Assembly: GCF_900258045.1 (NCBI RefSeq)
Contig: NZ_OGVD01000004.1
Span: 434,001-498,000, forward strand
Source of the DNA: Sphingorhabdus sp. EL138
GTDB taxonomy: Bacteria; Pseudomonadota; Alphaproteobacteria; Sphingomonadales; Sphingomonadaceae
DNA length: 64,000 bases
Reading direction: 5' to 3'
The notes under the pieces are model-generated. The model ran no database searches. It had not been told where the DNA came from and saw only the letters and a program-made list of their open reading frames with translations. The position numbers and the translations under genes are program-made. Positions 1-9,157 of the stretch are shown here, piece after piece (within the stretch, counting starts at the first letter, position 1; every line of letters starts with the position of its first letter).

Positions 1-205
1 AAAAACGCACTTTAGAGGCGGCTTGAAGCCTCCATTCAACGACTCGGCGCGCCTTGCAGCCGGTTTAACCCAAGAATATTATCTTGGTATTGAATAATTA
101 ACCAAAATAAACCTACTTCTGTGCTCACAGGAACGGGGCAGACTTTCTGTCAAAATTTAGAGCCGGGATGTTTTTTGGTTCGTAGTAGCAGGATTCGATC
201 AGTTT

Positions 206-913
206 ATGACCGATAGTGTAGTAGGTTTGTATCAAGGGGTTGTGAAAAAAGTCACAGCAGTTGCGATTTTAGGATCGGCAATAACTTTTTCTTCCACAGC
301 AATGGCAGCCGAGGCAGCGGATGCGGACTCAAGTCTTCCGCTTGATGTCCTCAAAGGCAAAACGGATAGCTCCGACAATGTTCTGGGTGAAGCAGATCCG
401 GCCTTTCGGCTCCTTTTTAACAAATGGTCTGGTCAAGGCAAAAAGCAACCCGTCAAACTGACCATTCCTTCCCGCAAACCCGTTGAAAATTATAGACTAA
501 CCAGTTCTTTTGGTTTCCGGTCTGATCCCTTCAAAGGTCGCCGCGCCCGTCATAAGGGCATTGATATGGCTGGACCAGTGGGTACGCCAATCTATGCGAC
601 AGCCGATGGCATTGTTGGCCGCTCCCAATGGGTTCGCGGTTATGGCAACTATATTGAAATCAATCACGGCAATGAAATTCAAACACGCTATGGTCACATG
701 TCGCGACTGAATGTCAAAGCCAATGCCCGCGTAAAGAGCGGCGATCTTATCGGCTTTATGGGCTCTACCGGCCGTTCAACCGGTAGCCATCTGCACTATG
801 AAGTGCGTATCGCGGGCGAAGCGGTTAACCCGGTTCCGTTCATGCAATCAAATGATTTCCTGCTGGCAGAAAAGGCGACGCCGGGCGTTGCACTTGGTGG
901 TCCGGCCGAGTAA
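206..913 (+). CDS. M23 (LytM-type) peptidoglycan endopeptidase, secreted
   Basis: This is a 235-residue M23-family zinc peptidase, expected to cut peptide cross-links of peptidoglycan in the periplasm. A hydrophobic segment at about residues 16-35 ending in an AMA-type site looks like a signal peptide. The LytM domain runs from about residue 100 to 215. The zinc ligands are visible as H116 and D120 (HKGID) and as the HLH motif at 195-197. There is no SH3 or LysM domain, so the protein is a short single-domain form. The ATG at 206 is the first start that keeps the signal peptide. The 205 nt upstream hold no gene I can support. Whether it is an active enzyme or an amidase activator is open, but the catalytic residues look intact. 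Confidence 0.88.
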   Translation: MTDSVVGLYQGVVKKVTAVAILGSAITFSSTAMAAEAADADSSLPLDVLKGKTDSSDNVLGEADPAFRLLFNKWSGQGKKQPVKLTIPSRKPVENYRLTSSFGFRSDPFKGRRARHKGIDMAGPVGTPIYATADGIVGRSQWVRGYGNYIEINHGNEIQTRYGHMSRLNVKANARVKSGDLIGFMGSTGRSTGSHLHYEVRIAGEAVNPVPFMQSNDFLLAEKATPGVALGGPAE

Positions 914-950
914 TTTCATTCCGATACACCTTTGGGAGAGGGTGCCTAAG

Positions 951-987
951 AGGGCTGGTGACGCTGAAACGCTTGCCGGCCCTTTTT
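951..987 (+). terminator. rho-independent terminator after the M23 peptidase gene
   Basis: AGGGCTGG pairs with CCGGCCCT, with one G-U pair. The arms enclose a short partly paired loop and are followed directly by a run of five T. The hairpin lies 38 nt past the peptidase stop and upstream of erpA, so erpA probably has its own promoter. Confidence 0.7.
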
Positions 988-1037
988 AATTCCCAGCTTC
1001 TTTTGACAGGGGGCTATGCAATCCCTATCTTAAGCTT

Positions 1038-1391
1038 ATGACCCAAACAGCAGAACAAACCCCTTCCCAGGACATCATCCTGACCCCCAACGCGGCCAAG
1101 CGTGTGGCTGCTATTGCCGATAAGCAAGAGAAACCGGCGATATTGCGTCTGGCGGTGGAAGGTGGCGGTTGTTCGGGCTTTCAATATCGTTTTGGCTTGG
1201 CTGAAGAAGTAGAGTCTGATGATGTTGCCGTTCAGGAATCCGGTGTGACGCTGGTCGTCGATGAAATCAGTCTTGATCTCGTTCGCGGAAGTGCAGTGGA
1301 CTTTGTTGAATCCCTGGGTGGTAGTGCGTTTCAGGTGACAAACCCCAACGCGGCCTCTGGTTGTGGTTGCGGCTCCAGCTTTTCTATCTGA
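1038..1391 (+). CDS. erpA: iron-sulfur cluster insertion protein ErpA (A-type carrier)
   Basis: This 117-residue protein is an A-type Fe-S carrier that hands [2Fe-2S] or [4Fe-4S] clusters to apo-enzymes in the cytoplasm. The three cluster ligands are present: C45 in GGCSGF, and C109 and C111 in the C-terminal CGCG motif. Length and motif spacing fit ErpA/SufA rather than a larger scaffold. The exonuclease III gene begins 12 nt after its stop, and the two are probably co-transcribed. ErpA and SufA are hard to tell apart from sequence alone. No suf or isc genes are in view, so the stand-alone ErpA name is preferred. Confidence 0.88.
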   Translation: MTQTAEQTPSQDIILTPNAAKRVAAIADKQEKPAILRLAVEGGGCSGFQYRFGLAEEVESDDVAVQESGVTLVVDEISLDLVRGSAVDFVESLGGSAFQVTNPNAASGCGCGSSFSI

Positions 1392-1402
1392 TTGTTGCAT
1401 CG

Positions 1403-2191
1403 GTGAGAATAGCGAGTTTTAACATTAACGGCATAAAAGCGCGCCTGCCGCGCTTGCTCGAATGGCTCGAAGAGACCAAGCCGGATGTCGCCTGTTTGCA
1501 GGAAATTAAAACGCAGGATGAGGGCTTTCCAGCTACGGAATTTGAGAAAATTGGTTATGGTGCCATCTGGCATGGCCAAAAGAGTTTTAACGGTGTGGCT
1601 ATATTGACCCGGGATCAGCAACCCGACGAGACCAAACGCGGCCTTGATGGCGAACCGGAAGACGAACATAGCCGTTACCTTGAAGCCAATGTGAAAGGTA
1701 GCAATGGCCAGACGGTGCGAGTGGCGAGTATTTATCTCCCCAATGGCAATCCGCAGCCGGGTCCCAAATTCGATTTCAAACTCCGCTGGATGAAGCGCTT
1801 GCGCAATCGTGCGACTGAAATCTGGCAGGAGGAAATTCCTGCGGTCTTGGCAGGTGATTACAATGTCATCCCGCGCGATAATGACGTGTTTTTGGTTAAG
1901 GCGATGGAAAATGATGCCTTGATGCAGCCGGAAAGTCGGCAGGCCTATCAGCGGATCGTTAATGACGGCTGGACGGACGCGCTGGGTGTTACTTATCCTG
2001 CAGGCAAAATCTGGACCTATTGGGACTATCGCAGCGGTGGTTGGCAGCGCGATCAGGGGTTCCGGATTGATCACCTGCTTCTCAGCCCTCCGGCTGCTGA
2101 TCAGCTTACCCGTTGCGGCGTTGATAAAGAACATCGCGGGCGAGAAAAGGCCAGCGATCATGCACCAACCTGGATTGAACTCAACATCTGA
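1403..2191 (+). CDS. xth: exodeoxyribonuclease III
   Basis: A 262-residue exonuclease/endonuclease/phosphatase-fold enzyme that removes 3' blocks and cleaves AP sites in base excision repair. It begins with the family hallmark FNINGIKAR. It also carries LQEIK (metal-binding Glu), a GDYNV segment, and a C-terminal RIDHLL...SDHAP segment with the catalytic Asp-His. I chose the GTG at 1403 because the VRIASFNING start matches the family, whereas the longer open frame runs back into erpA. Its stop overlaps the start of the next gene (TGATG), indicating coupling. Confidence 0.9.
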   Translation: MRIASFNINGIKARLPRLLEWLEETKPDVACLQEIKTQDEGFPATEFEKIGYGAIWHGQKSFNGVAILTRDQQPDETKRGLDGEPEDEHSRYLEANVKGSNGQTVRVASIYLPNGNPQPGPKFDFKLRWMKRLRNRATEIWQEEIPAVLAGDYNVIPRDNDVFLVKAMENDALMQPESRQAYQRIVNDGWTDALGVTYPAGKIWTYWDYRSGGWQRDQGFRIDHLLLSPPAADQLTRCGVDKEHRGREKASDHAPTWIELNI

Positions 2192-3006
2192 TGCGCGCCT
2201 TGCTGGCTAGTCTGGCCATTTCTGCGGGGCTCTATTTTGCAATCGTGGCATTGGCTTACAGTTTCCAGCGTGATCTGCTCTATTTTCCCAGTCAAACCGT
2301 TCTTTCAGAGAAGCAATTGGAGGAGGCGGACTTTGAAGCTGTAAAAATCGCGTCAAAAGGCGCCGCCGAACTATTGTCTCTGTGGCGCCCTCCTGCCGAT
2401 CCGACGAAACCGGTTGTCATCCACTTCCATGGCAATGCCGGTTCGCTAGCGGTGCGCTTGCCCATTTATCAGGCGATGGCGCAAGATGGCGCAGGCGTGC
2501 TGGCTGTCGGATATCCGGGTTATGGCGGCAATCACGGCGTGCCGAGCGAAGAGGCCTTCTACGCGGCGGCACAGGCCCATTATGACTGGTTGCTCGTCCA
2601 GGGCTATGGTGCTGACCGGATTGTCATTGCGGCTCAGTCTCTGGGGACCGGTGTGGCGATATGGCTCGCATCCCGCAACGAAGCGTCTGGGCTCATTCTG
2701 GAAGCGGCCTATACCGGCATGGATGAGATGGCCCAGCGACAATTCCCGGTCTTACCGGCGAAACTGCTGATAAAAGACCGTTATCGTTCCATCGAGCGGA
2801 TAGCTCAAATTGATATGCCGCTAATCTGGATACATGGCACGAATGATGAACTGATACCCTTTGCGATGGGACAAAGACTGTTTGACGCTGCCAAAGAGCC
2901 CAAAATCGCGCAGCCAATTAAAAATGGCGGGCACAATGATCTTTGGATGCGCGGGATTGACGCAATGGTGCGTGATGGAGCCCAGCGTTTTGTGTCCGGA
3001 GGCTAA
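2191..3006 (+). CDS. membrane-anchored alpha/beta hydrolase (ABHD13/17, Bem46-like)
   Basis: A 271-residue alpha/beta hydrolase with one N-terminal membrane segment at about residues 5-23. The oxyanion-region motif is HFHGNAG at 78-84. The nucleophile S150 sits in AAQSLGTG, and the likely triad partners are D219 (GTNDELIPF) and H248 (GGHND). Relatives act on lipids or acylated proteins, but the substrate here is unknown. Its ATG shares one base with the xth stop. Its end overlaps by 4 nt the end of the convergent gene downstream. Confidence 0.82.
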   Translation: MRALLASLAISAGLYFAIVALAYSFQRDLLYFPSQTVLSEKQLEEADFEAVKIASKGAAELLSLWRPPADPTKPVVIHFHGNAGSLAVRLPIYQAMAQDGAGVLAVGYPGYGGNHGVPSEEAFYAAAQAHYDWLLVQGYGADRIVIAAQSLGTGVAIWLASRNEASGLILEAAYTGMDEMAQRQFPVLPAKLLIKDRYRSIERIAQIDMPLIWIHGTNDELIPFAMGQRLFDAAKEPKIAQPIKNGGHNDLWMRGIDAMVRDGAQRFVSGG

Positions 3007-4169
3007 CTTTCTGGCTGAGGAGTTGATGCCCTCTGCCACTCCCGCAACATGTTATAGGCCACGGCGCTGGCCGGACCGTCACCCGTCAGCGCAACGGCAG
3101 CATATTGGAGTGATGCCGGGTCGATCATTACGAAAGCTTTTATCCCCGGCATCCCGCCTGCATGGCCAATCCAGATAGCCGATTCACCCTCAGGCCCCGG
3201 TGCTCGCATGGCCATGACGCCAAGTCCGTAAAACATGTTCTTGTCAAACATAGGGTAGAGGGTCGAAAACATTACATCGCGCGTGTCAGGGCTAACCAGA
3301 TCCCCATTTAGAAATGCACGCCAGAAAAGAACCATGTCTGAAGATGTTGCAGCCATTGGTCCGGCCGCGCCTGGCGTACGGATATCAGACTTTTGATCGC
3401 CACTTGGTCGAGGCCCAGCTATGTCTGATAAATTATCATCTACCTTGACCATATAGCTGTTTTTAAGACCAATTTTATCGATGATCTTGTTCTGAATAAT
3501 CTGTGATAACGGTTGTCCATAAACCTGTTCTGCAATTTTACCGAGAAACAGATAGCCGGTGTTGGAGTAGCGCCAATATTGCCCCGGACAGAAAAGCGGG
3601 CCGTGTTTTTTGAGGATCCTGATACTGTCTTTCAGGCTGAGCGCTGCTGGCTGGTTTTTGGCGGCGTCCCGATCTTCATTTGCACTGTAAAGGCCGGAGG
3701 TGTGATTGAGCAGCATTCTGACGGTGATCAAGTCACCATTGGGCACGCCATCAATCCAGTTAGACAGTTTGTCGTCCAGCGACAGACGGCCATTTTCGAC
3801 CAGCTGCATAATAACTATGGCAGTAAAGCTCTTGCCAACACTGGCCCAATAATGGAGTTTCTCAGAGCCTTGCAAACCTTGTGTTTTGGTCCAGATGGAG
3901 CCAGTTTGATTGGCCATGGCAACAGTCAAGCTGGTTGCTTTGGACTTTGTCAGCATGTCCGTGAACAGGGCTGTAAAAGCGTCTTGGTACGTTGGCGATT
4001 GACTTGGAGATGCTGCGACCATGGTGGGTATCGCCACCGAAATCGGAGCCGGGCCGGCATATTTCATTTCGGCGGAGCATTTTTCTGGTTTTTTAGCAAG
4101 AACCTGAATGGGCAGGGCTACTAATGCAGCGGTTAGAACAAGGCGAGAAACAGCTTTGAAAGCAATCAT
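3003..4169 (-). CDS. secreted serine hydrolase, beta-lactamase/transpeptidase-like (class C fold)
   Basis: A 388-residue member of the serine beta-lactamase-like family. A signal peptide covers about residues 1-25 (cleavage near VLAKK). The catalytic SxxK is S110-V-G-K113, and the YxN motif is Y201-S-N203. An HAGG-type third motif lies near residue 345. Such proteins are usually esterases or D-aminopeptidases and not true beta-lactamases. It is transcribed toward the alpha/beta hydrolase, with the ends overlapping by 4 nt. I see no AmpR-type regulator beside it, which argues against an inducible AmpC. Confidence 0.8.
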   Translation of the reverse strand: MIAFKAVSRLVLTAALVALPIQVLAKKPEKCSAEMKYAGPAPISVAIPTMVAASPSQSPTYQDAFTALFTDMLTKSKATSLTVAMANQTGSIWTKTQGLQGSEKLHYWASVGKSFTAIVIMQLVENGRLSLDDKLSNWIDGVPNGDLITVRMLLNHTSGLYSANEDRDAAKNQPAALSLKDSIRILKKHGPLFCPGQYWRYSNTGYLFLGKIAEQVYGQPLSQIIQNKIIDKIGLKNSYMVKVDDNLSDIAGPRPSGDQKSDIRTPGAAGPMAATSSDMVLFWRAFLNGDLVSPDTRDVMFSTLYPMFDKNMFYGLGVMAMRAPGPEGESAIWIGHAGGMPGIKAFVMIDPASLQYAAVALTGDGPASAVAYNMLREWQRASTPQPES

Positions 4170-4250
4170 ATGATTTTCTCTTGAAAAAAGCGGGGCAGAG
4201 TTGCTTTGATGCCTAATATGATTGGGCTGAAACCGGGATGAATGGGTCGG

Positions 4251-5405
4251 TTAAATTGCTTTCTCATAAAGTGTATAGACCCGATTGATTTTGGACTCGA
4301 TGGCGTCGGCAATTGCCACCATCCCCTTATTATCATCCAATATCCATCCGATTTCCCCGCGCGTCGCGCCATAGTTGGCAACGGCTTCCCGGCGGATATA
4401 TTCGATCATCATAAATGCCATTTGACTGGCCATCCGACTGTTTTGCAAATCCTTGACGACACCCATTAGCGGTACGCGCATGGTCGGCGACGTCGGAAAC
4501 TTAAGCCACCAAAGGAGTTTGGCCCAGTTGAACGGCAGCAAACTGCCTTTCATTTTTTTAATTCGGTCATTGAGGTCGGGTAACGACATCATAAAAGCTA
4601 CCGGTTTGCCTTCCAGTTCGGCGATCATGATCAGGTCTTCATACACAATCGGCTTCAATTTGACGCCAACATGGTCAATCTCATGATCTGTCAGCGGAAC
4701 AAATCCCCAATTGTCCGACCAGGCATCATTGAGGATATTCATGATGATTTTGGCATCGCGGTCAAAATGTCTCTTATCGACTTTGCGCAATCTCAGCTTG
4801 CTGCTGCGTTCTCCGGATTTCACAATTCGTTCAATGAGCGGCGGGAAACCGTCTGTGATGGGCAGATCATAGGTGATCAGTTCTTTTACGCTCTTGTAAC
4901 CGTCTGCCTCAATCCAGCCTTGATATTCTGCCTTATGATGCCCCATCATCACGGTCGGGCTATGATCATGCCCCATGGTGAGCAGGCCGGGCTCGTCCCA
5001 TACAGACAGGCTCATGGGGGCGATGATGCGATGCATGCCTTGTTCTTTCAACCATTTTTCCGCTGCAGTGATCAATGCTTTTGTCGTCGCTTCATTCTCT
5101 GCTTCCAGCAGACCCCAATTGCCTGTGCCGGGTCCCAGGCCCTGTTCGACGGGCTGTTTTAAAGCCAGATGATCGATATGTGCGCTAATCCGGCCCACGA
5201 TTCTTCCATCCTGTTCTGCGAGGAAAAGTTGGACCGTTGCATGTTCAAAAAAAGGGTTCTTTTTGGGAGTCAGAAGTGCGTAAACCTCAGATTTTAGAGG
5301 CGGCACCCAATGCGGATCATTTGCATTTAAACGATAGGCCAGTTCGACAAAGCTTTTGAGCTGGGCCTTGGTGGTAACGGGTTTTATGATTATATGCGAC
5401 GACAC
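4251..5405 (-). CDS. GNAT-fold acyltransferase, candidate ceramide synthase (bCerS-like)
   Basis: A soluble protein of about 384 residues, of a family often misnamed dATP pyrophosphohydrolase in databases. I see no Nudix box. An N-terminal GNAT-like half contains FFEHATVQLFLAEQDGRIVGRISA, a typical acetyltransferase beta-strand pattern. A conserved central stretch includes WDEPGLL and MMGHHKAEYQGW. In Caulobacter the ceramide synthase bCerS is a GNAT-type acyltransferase encoded near spt and near LptF/G-like genes, and the same neighbours are present here. That makes N-acylation of a long-chain base a reasonable inference, not a demonstrated one. The start is uncertain: GTG codons at 5405, 5420 and 5441 are all possible. 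I took 5405 because homologues begin just before IIIKPV. Confidence 0.6.
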   Translation of the reverse strand: MSSHIIIKPVTTKAQLKSFVELAYRLNANDPHWVPPLKSEVYALLTPKKNPFFEHATVQLFLAEQDGRIVGRISAHIDHLALKQPVEQGLGPGTGNWGLLEAENEATTKALITAAEKWLKEQGMHRIIAPMSLSVWDEPGLLTMGHDHSPTVMMGHHKAEYQGWIEADGYKSVKELITYDLPITDGFPPLIERIVKSGERSSKLRLRKVDKRHFDRDAKIIMNILNDAWSDNWGFVPLTDHEIDHVGVKLKPIVYEDLIMIAELEGKPVAFMMSLPDLNDRIKKMKGSLLPFNWAKLLWWLKFPTSPTMRVPLMGVVKDLQNSRMASQMAFMMIEYIRREAVANYGATRGEIGWILDDNKGMVAIADAIESKINRVYTLYEKAI

Positions 5406-5413
5406 TGTAATTA

Positions 5414-5441
5414 TTTGCACCTTTTGCGTGATAATTTGCAC
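5414..5441. repeat. two copies of TTTGCAC, 21 bp apart
   Basis: The heptamer TTTGCAC occurs at 5414-5420 and again at 5435-5441, two helical turns apart, within related longer AT-rich sequence. It lies at the 5' end of the acyltransferase gene. It may be an operator or a duplicated start region. Confidence 0.35.
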
Positions 5442-5595
5442 TTAGCTTTGCCATGCTGTGGCGTTATTCAGACTAGCATGTCAAGCGCTTGGGCCTGTCT
5501 CGTCTGTGTTGAAGGCCGGAGCGAGAAGCCATAGCAATGCCATCATCTCGCCATGATGTACTGCTGTAGGCATCACATTACGAAGACAGGATATT

Positions 5596-6690
5596 ATGAA
5601 ACATTCTCCCCCTCAGGCCACAGACGCCGCGAAAGCCCAGGCTTTTGATGATAATGAGCTGATCCGCACTGCCGCGAAAGTCACCCGTGACCTCAATGCG
5701 GTTCGCCCTGTAATCTATTGGTCGGATTTGCTGGTGTCCACTATTGTGGGCTACGGCGCCATGGTTGCTGCGATCATGTTGAACAATGTCGGTCTGGCGA
5801 TACTGGCAGGTATTGTCTCGGTTTTGGCGCTTTATCGGGCCGGCAGTTTCATTCACGAACTGACCCATATCCGCCGCGGGTCGTTGCCGGGCTTTCGCTT
5901 TACGTGGAATGCCCTGATCGGTGTGCCATTGTTGCTTCCGTCTTTCATGTACGAGGGTATTCACAGCCTCCATCATGCTCGCACGCGTTATGGCACCGTC
6001 GAAGATCCGGAATATTTGCCGCTGGCGCTTATGAAACCCTACACCGTGCCATTGTTTGTTCTGGTATCGGCATTGGCACCGATTGGTCTGTTCATCCGTT
6101 ATGCGCTGCTGGCGCCGCTTTCCGCCGTAATTCCGCCCCTGAGAAAGGTGGTAGTGGAACGTTATTCCGGTTTGATCATCAATCCGGAATTCCGTCGCCG
6201 TCCACCTGAGGGCGAGTTTAAAAAGCAGTGGTATGCGCAGGAAATTGCGGCAAGCATCTGGGCCATTGTTGTCTTGAGCGCCGTGGCTACTGGGTTTTTG
6301 CCATTAAGAGCATTTTTGATTGCTGTTGCGATTGCCGCGGGCTCGGTGGTGCTCAACCAGATTCGCACGCTGGTTGCTCATCTCTGGGAAAATGATGGCG
6401 AAGTCATGAGTGTGACCGAGCAATATCTCGACAGCGTCAATGTTCCACCTCCCGGACTTCTGCCAGCTTTGTGGGCGCCAGTTGGACTGCGCTATCATGC
6501 GTTACACCACTTGTTGCCGGGCGTTCCTTATCATGGGCTGGGTGAGGCACATCGGCGTATTGCCGAAGCGTTGCCGAAAGGATCGACTTACTATCGGGCC
6601 AATCATACCAGCCTATGGGGTCTGGTGATGGGATTGGTGCGGGGCAGTTCTGGTCACGCGGCGTCGAGCCAGTCAACCGCCGCCAACTAA
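5596..6690 (+). CDS. membrane fatty acid desaturase/hydroxylase
   Basis: A 364-residue integral-membrane di-iron enzyme. The three histidine boxes are HELTH at 87-91, HSLHH at 123-127 and HALHH at 301-305, spaced as in acyl desaturases. Hydrophobic segments lie at about 45-62, 66-82, 155-180 and 225-265. It would desaturate or hydroxylate an acyl chain at the inner membrane. A role on sphingolipid acyl chains is suggested only by its place beside the candidate ceramide synthase and LptG/LptF. The ATG at 5596 is preceded by an AGGA-type ribosome site. It converges with lptG, and the two stops are only a few nt apart. Confidence 0.85.
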   Translation: MKHSPPQATDAAKAQAFDDNELIRTAAKVTRDLNAVRPVIYWSDLLVSTIVGYGAMVAAIMLNNVGLAILAGIVSVLALYRAGSFIHELTHIRRGSLPGFRFTWNALIGVPLLLPSFMYEGIHSLHHARTRYGTVEDPEYLPLALMKPYTVPLFVLVSALAPIGLFIRYALLAPLSAVIPPLRKVVVERYSGLIINPEFRRRPPEGEFKKQWYAQEIAASIWAIVVLSAVATGFLPLRAFLIAVAIAAGSVVLNQIRTLVAHLWENDGEVMSVTEQYLDSVNVPPPGLLPALWAPVGLRYHALHHLLPGVPYHGLGEAHRRIAEALPKGSTYYRANHTSLWGLVMGLVRGSSGHAASSQSTAAN

Positions 6691-6692
6691 GC

Positions 6693-7781
6693 CTATTCTT
6701 CAGTTCTTATCAGTACTGTTTCGCCGATCAGGAAGAACAGAATGAACGGCGCCCAGGCCGCCAATATCGGCGGGTAGGCGCCAATTGTTCCCATGGCCAG
6801 CGAGAAGTTATCTGCGACAAAATAGGCAAAGCCAAGCGCCATCCCGAGTACCGCGCGGACGAATAACTGTCCTGATCGCGCCAGACCAAAAGCGGCCACT
6901 GCGCCAAGTAGCGGCATCAATACCGCAGACAAGGGCCCTGAAATCTTGTGCCATAGACTGGCCTCCAGCGCCATTGTTGGCCGCCCCGCCTCTTTCAATT
7001 CCGCAATGGCGGATCTCAACTGCGGGAAGGACAAGCCATCTGCTTTAACATCGGCAAGCGTGAACTGGTCAGGGCGCAAAGTATCGCCGACTGTGATGCT
7101 GTCCCTTTTTTCCTCCGTGCCGGTCAGCACGTTAAACTGTGTCACCCCCGTCACGGTCCAGGATGACCCAGTGAACCGTGCTTCGTCACCCTGCATCAGG
7201 TTGCGCAGGCCGCTGTTGGTCCGGTTATAGACAGTTATGTCTTCCAGAACCACATCCGTACCGCGGCCGGTTACGGTCTTTGCGTTGATCAGATTGTCTC
7301 CGTCTTTGACCCAAACGTTGGTCCGGACATTGCTCGCGGCCGGTACTGGTCCATAATCAACCTTCTCCCAGGCTGAGAGCTTGGCTGTAGCCGGTGCCAC
7401 GACAATTTCATTGAACAGAAAAGATATAATGGCGACGAACAGGCTCGTAATGATTAAAGGCGCCAGAATCTGATGCGCGGAGAGTCCGCCAGCCTTCATC
7501 GAAATAACTTCGCTATTCTGGTTTAGCGTCGCGGCAGTTATGATTGTACCCAACAGCACTGCAAAGGGTAAAAAACGTTGGATGAGCTGTGGTGCCCGCC
7601 AAGTGACGTAAGTCCACAGTTCACTCTGCCCATTTCCTTCCTGTGCGAGAATGCGCCCGCTTTCACCGAGTAGGTCCAGCGCCTGCAACACCAGCACCAA
7701 AAGCGCGAGCACGGCCAAGGTTCGTAACATCAGCATTTTTGCCATGTAAAGGGCGAGCGTTCGCGACGGGAAAAAATCCAT
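6693..7781 (-). CDS. lptG: LptG-type permease of the LPS/lipid export ABC system
   Basis: A 362-residue YjgP/YjgQ-family permease with the usual plan: two N-terminal membrane helices, a large periplasmic beta-jellyroll at about residues 110-250, and four C-terminal helices. LptG pairs with LptF and the LptB ATPase to extract lipid from the inner membrane. It lies 39 nt downstream of lptF, so the pair is one transcription unit. Sphingomonads classically carry glycosphingolipid in place of LPS, so the cargo here may be sphingolipid. The gene could serve either role. Confidence 0.85.
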   Translation of the reverse strand: MDFFPSRTLALYMAKMLMLRTLAVLALLVLVLQALDLLGESGRILAQEGNGQSELWTYVTWRAPQLIQRFLPFAVLLGTIITAATLNQNSEVISMKAGGLSAHQILAPLIITSLFVAIISFLFNEIVVAPATAKLSAWEKVDYGPVPAASNVRTNVWVKDGDNLINAKTVTGRGTDVVLEDITVYNRTNSGLRNLMQGDEARFTGSSWTVTGVTQFNVLTGTEEKRDSITVGDTLRPDQFTLADVKADGLSFPQLRSAIAELKEAGRPTMALEASLWHKISGPLSAVLMPLLGAVAAFGLARSGQLFVRAVLGMALGFAYFVADNFSLAMGTIGAYPPILAAWAPFILFFLIGETVLIRTEE

Positions 7782-7820
7782 GTCTATGCATCTCCGTTCA
7801 TGTCGCTGAGGCCATTAGGT

Positions 7821-9032
7821 CTAATCCCGAACATCGGCGCGCTTTCGATTGAAATTGAGAATGCTTTTGAACACACCACCAAATTTTGAAAAAGCCTTTT
7901 CCAGTGCAGCGATTGGCTGTCCGCCGGGAACATTCGCGACCATATGATACATCCAGATAATGAGCCCGCCGAACAGCGCGAATGGAACCCACAGAGCGAT
8001 AATGGGGTCAACAATGCCGAGCGCTCCCAAGTCTTCGCCATATTGGTTGACCTTGTGATAAGTCACGATCATTACGATCGAAATGAAGACACCAAGCGCG
8101 GAATTGGATCTTTTCGGCGGTATTGCCAAGGCCACAGCCAATAGCGGCATCAACAACATCATGACCACTTCGACCATCCGGAAATGGAAGTTTGCGCGGC
8201 TTTGATTGCGCTCGGTCTCGGAGCGGTCTTGATCCAGTCCCACTCTGACAAGCTCCGGAATTGTATATTCCAAGTCAGCACCACCTCTCGATCGAAAGGC
8301 TTCGATATCCGGAAGGTCGATAGGAAGATCATGGCTGCTAAAGCTTAATATCCTCGGTTTTTCGTAAGTTGGCGCATCATGGATCAGCACACCTTGAGAC
8401 AAACGCAATATGATTGTATCGGGATCATCAGTCGCCAGAAACTGGCCATTTTCTGCGGTTACGGATACGATTTGACCGGATTTGTTTTCAGCTCGGACAA
8501 ACATACCGCTTAATTTGGTTCCGTTATCACGGCTTTCTTCGATCCGCATCGTCATTCTGGAGCCCAAATTGGTGAATTCACCGACTTTTATCGACGCTCC
8601 CAGCGCACCGGAGCGCAATTCGAAGCGCAGTTCTTCATAATAATAGCGCGACAGCGGCTGGATGAATCCGACCAATGCAAGATTCACCAGCATCAGTGAC
8701 ACTGCGAACATGTACGGCACTTTCAAAAGACGGGCATATCCCTGACCAACCGCCCGAAAAACATCCAGTTCGGAGCTTAGAGCCAGTTTTCGAAAGGCTA
8801 GCAATATTCCCAGCAGCAGGCCGATAGGAATTCCGAGTGAGAGATATTCTGGAATAAGGTTCGCCAGCATTCGCCAGACTACACTGACCGGGCCGCCTTC
8901 CGCTGCAACAAAGTCAAACAGTCGCAACATCTTTTCGAGTACGAGCAACATCGCCGCGATAACCAGCGTGCTAAACAGCGGAACGGCGATCAAACGGGCT
9001 ATGTAGCGATCAGTGGAACTGAGAAATTTCAA
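7821..9032 (-). CDS. lptF: LptF-type permease of the LPS/lipid export ABC system
   Basis: A 403-residue YjgP/YjgQ-family permease. The N-terminal STDRYIARLIAVPL is typical of LptF. Helices lie at about residues 15-35, 60-80 and 100-120, a periplasmic jellyroll runs from about 130 to 270, and further helices follow at about 280-370. The start appears to be TTG at 9032, with a GAGGG site upstream and no better in-frame ATG. It is the first gene of the lptF-lptG pair and diverges from the DUF2141 gene. No LptB, LptC, LptA or LptD gene is within view. Confidence 0.85.
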   Translation of the reverse strand: MKFLSSTDRYIARLIAVPLFSTLVIAAMLLVLEKMLRLFDFVAAEGGPVSVVWRMLANLIPEYLSLGIPIGLLLGILLAFRKLALSSELDVFRAVGQGYARLLKVPYMFAVSLMLVNLALVGFIQPLSRYYYEELRFELRSGALGASIKVGEFTNLGSRMTMRIEESRDNGTKLSGMFVRAENKSGQIVSVTAENGQFLATDDPDTIILRLSQGVLIHDAPTYEKPRILSFSSHDLPIDLPDIEAFRSRGGADLEYTIPELVRVGLDQDRSETERNQSRANFHFRMVEVVMMLLMPLLAVALAIPPKRSNSALGVFISIVMIVTYHKVNQYGEDLGALGIVDPIIALWVPFALFGGLIIWMYHMVANVPGGQPIAALEKAFSKFGGVFKSILNFNRKRADVRD

Positions 9033-9157
9033 CTTATCGTCGCCCTCTTACCATGTTTCTGCCGCAAATCATTTTCATAACCATATTTATATCAGGGGGT
9101 TGATTCTCTATCCGCCGCAGTTTGAACGCGGGTATAACGACTAGGAGTATTTTCGTC

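Noticed and set aside
14-33. Hairpin GAGGC...GCCTC at the window start
   Set aside because: The stem is short and the T-run lies too far away. The neighbouring gene is outside the window, so a terminator cannot be supported.
1331-2161. Minus-strand frame opposite exonuclease III
   Set aside because: The plus strand gives a complete, well-matched Xth protein. The reverse frame has no recognisable domain.
3003-4169. True AmpC beta-lactamase / resistance gene
   Set aside because: SxxK and YxN are shared by many esterases and peptidases of the fold. There is no AmpR neighbour and overall sequence does not look like AmpC.
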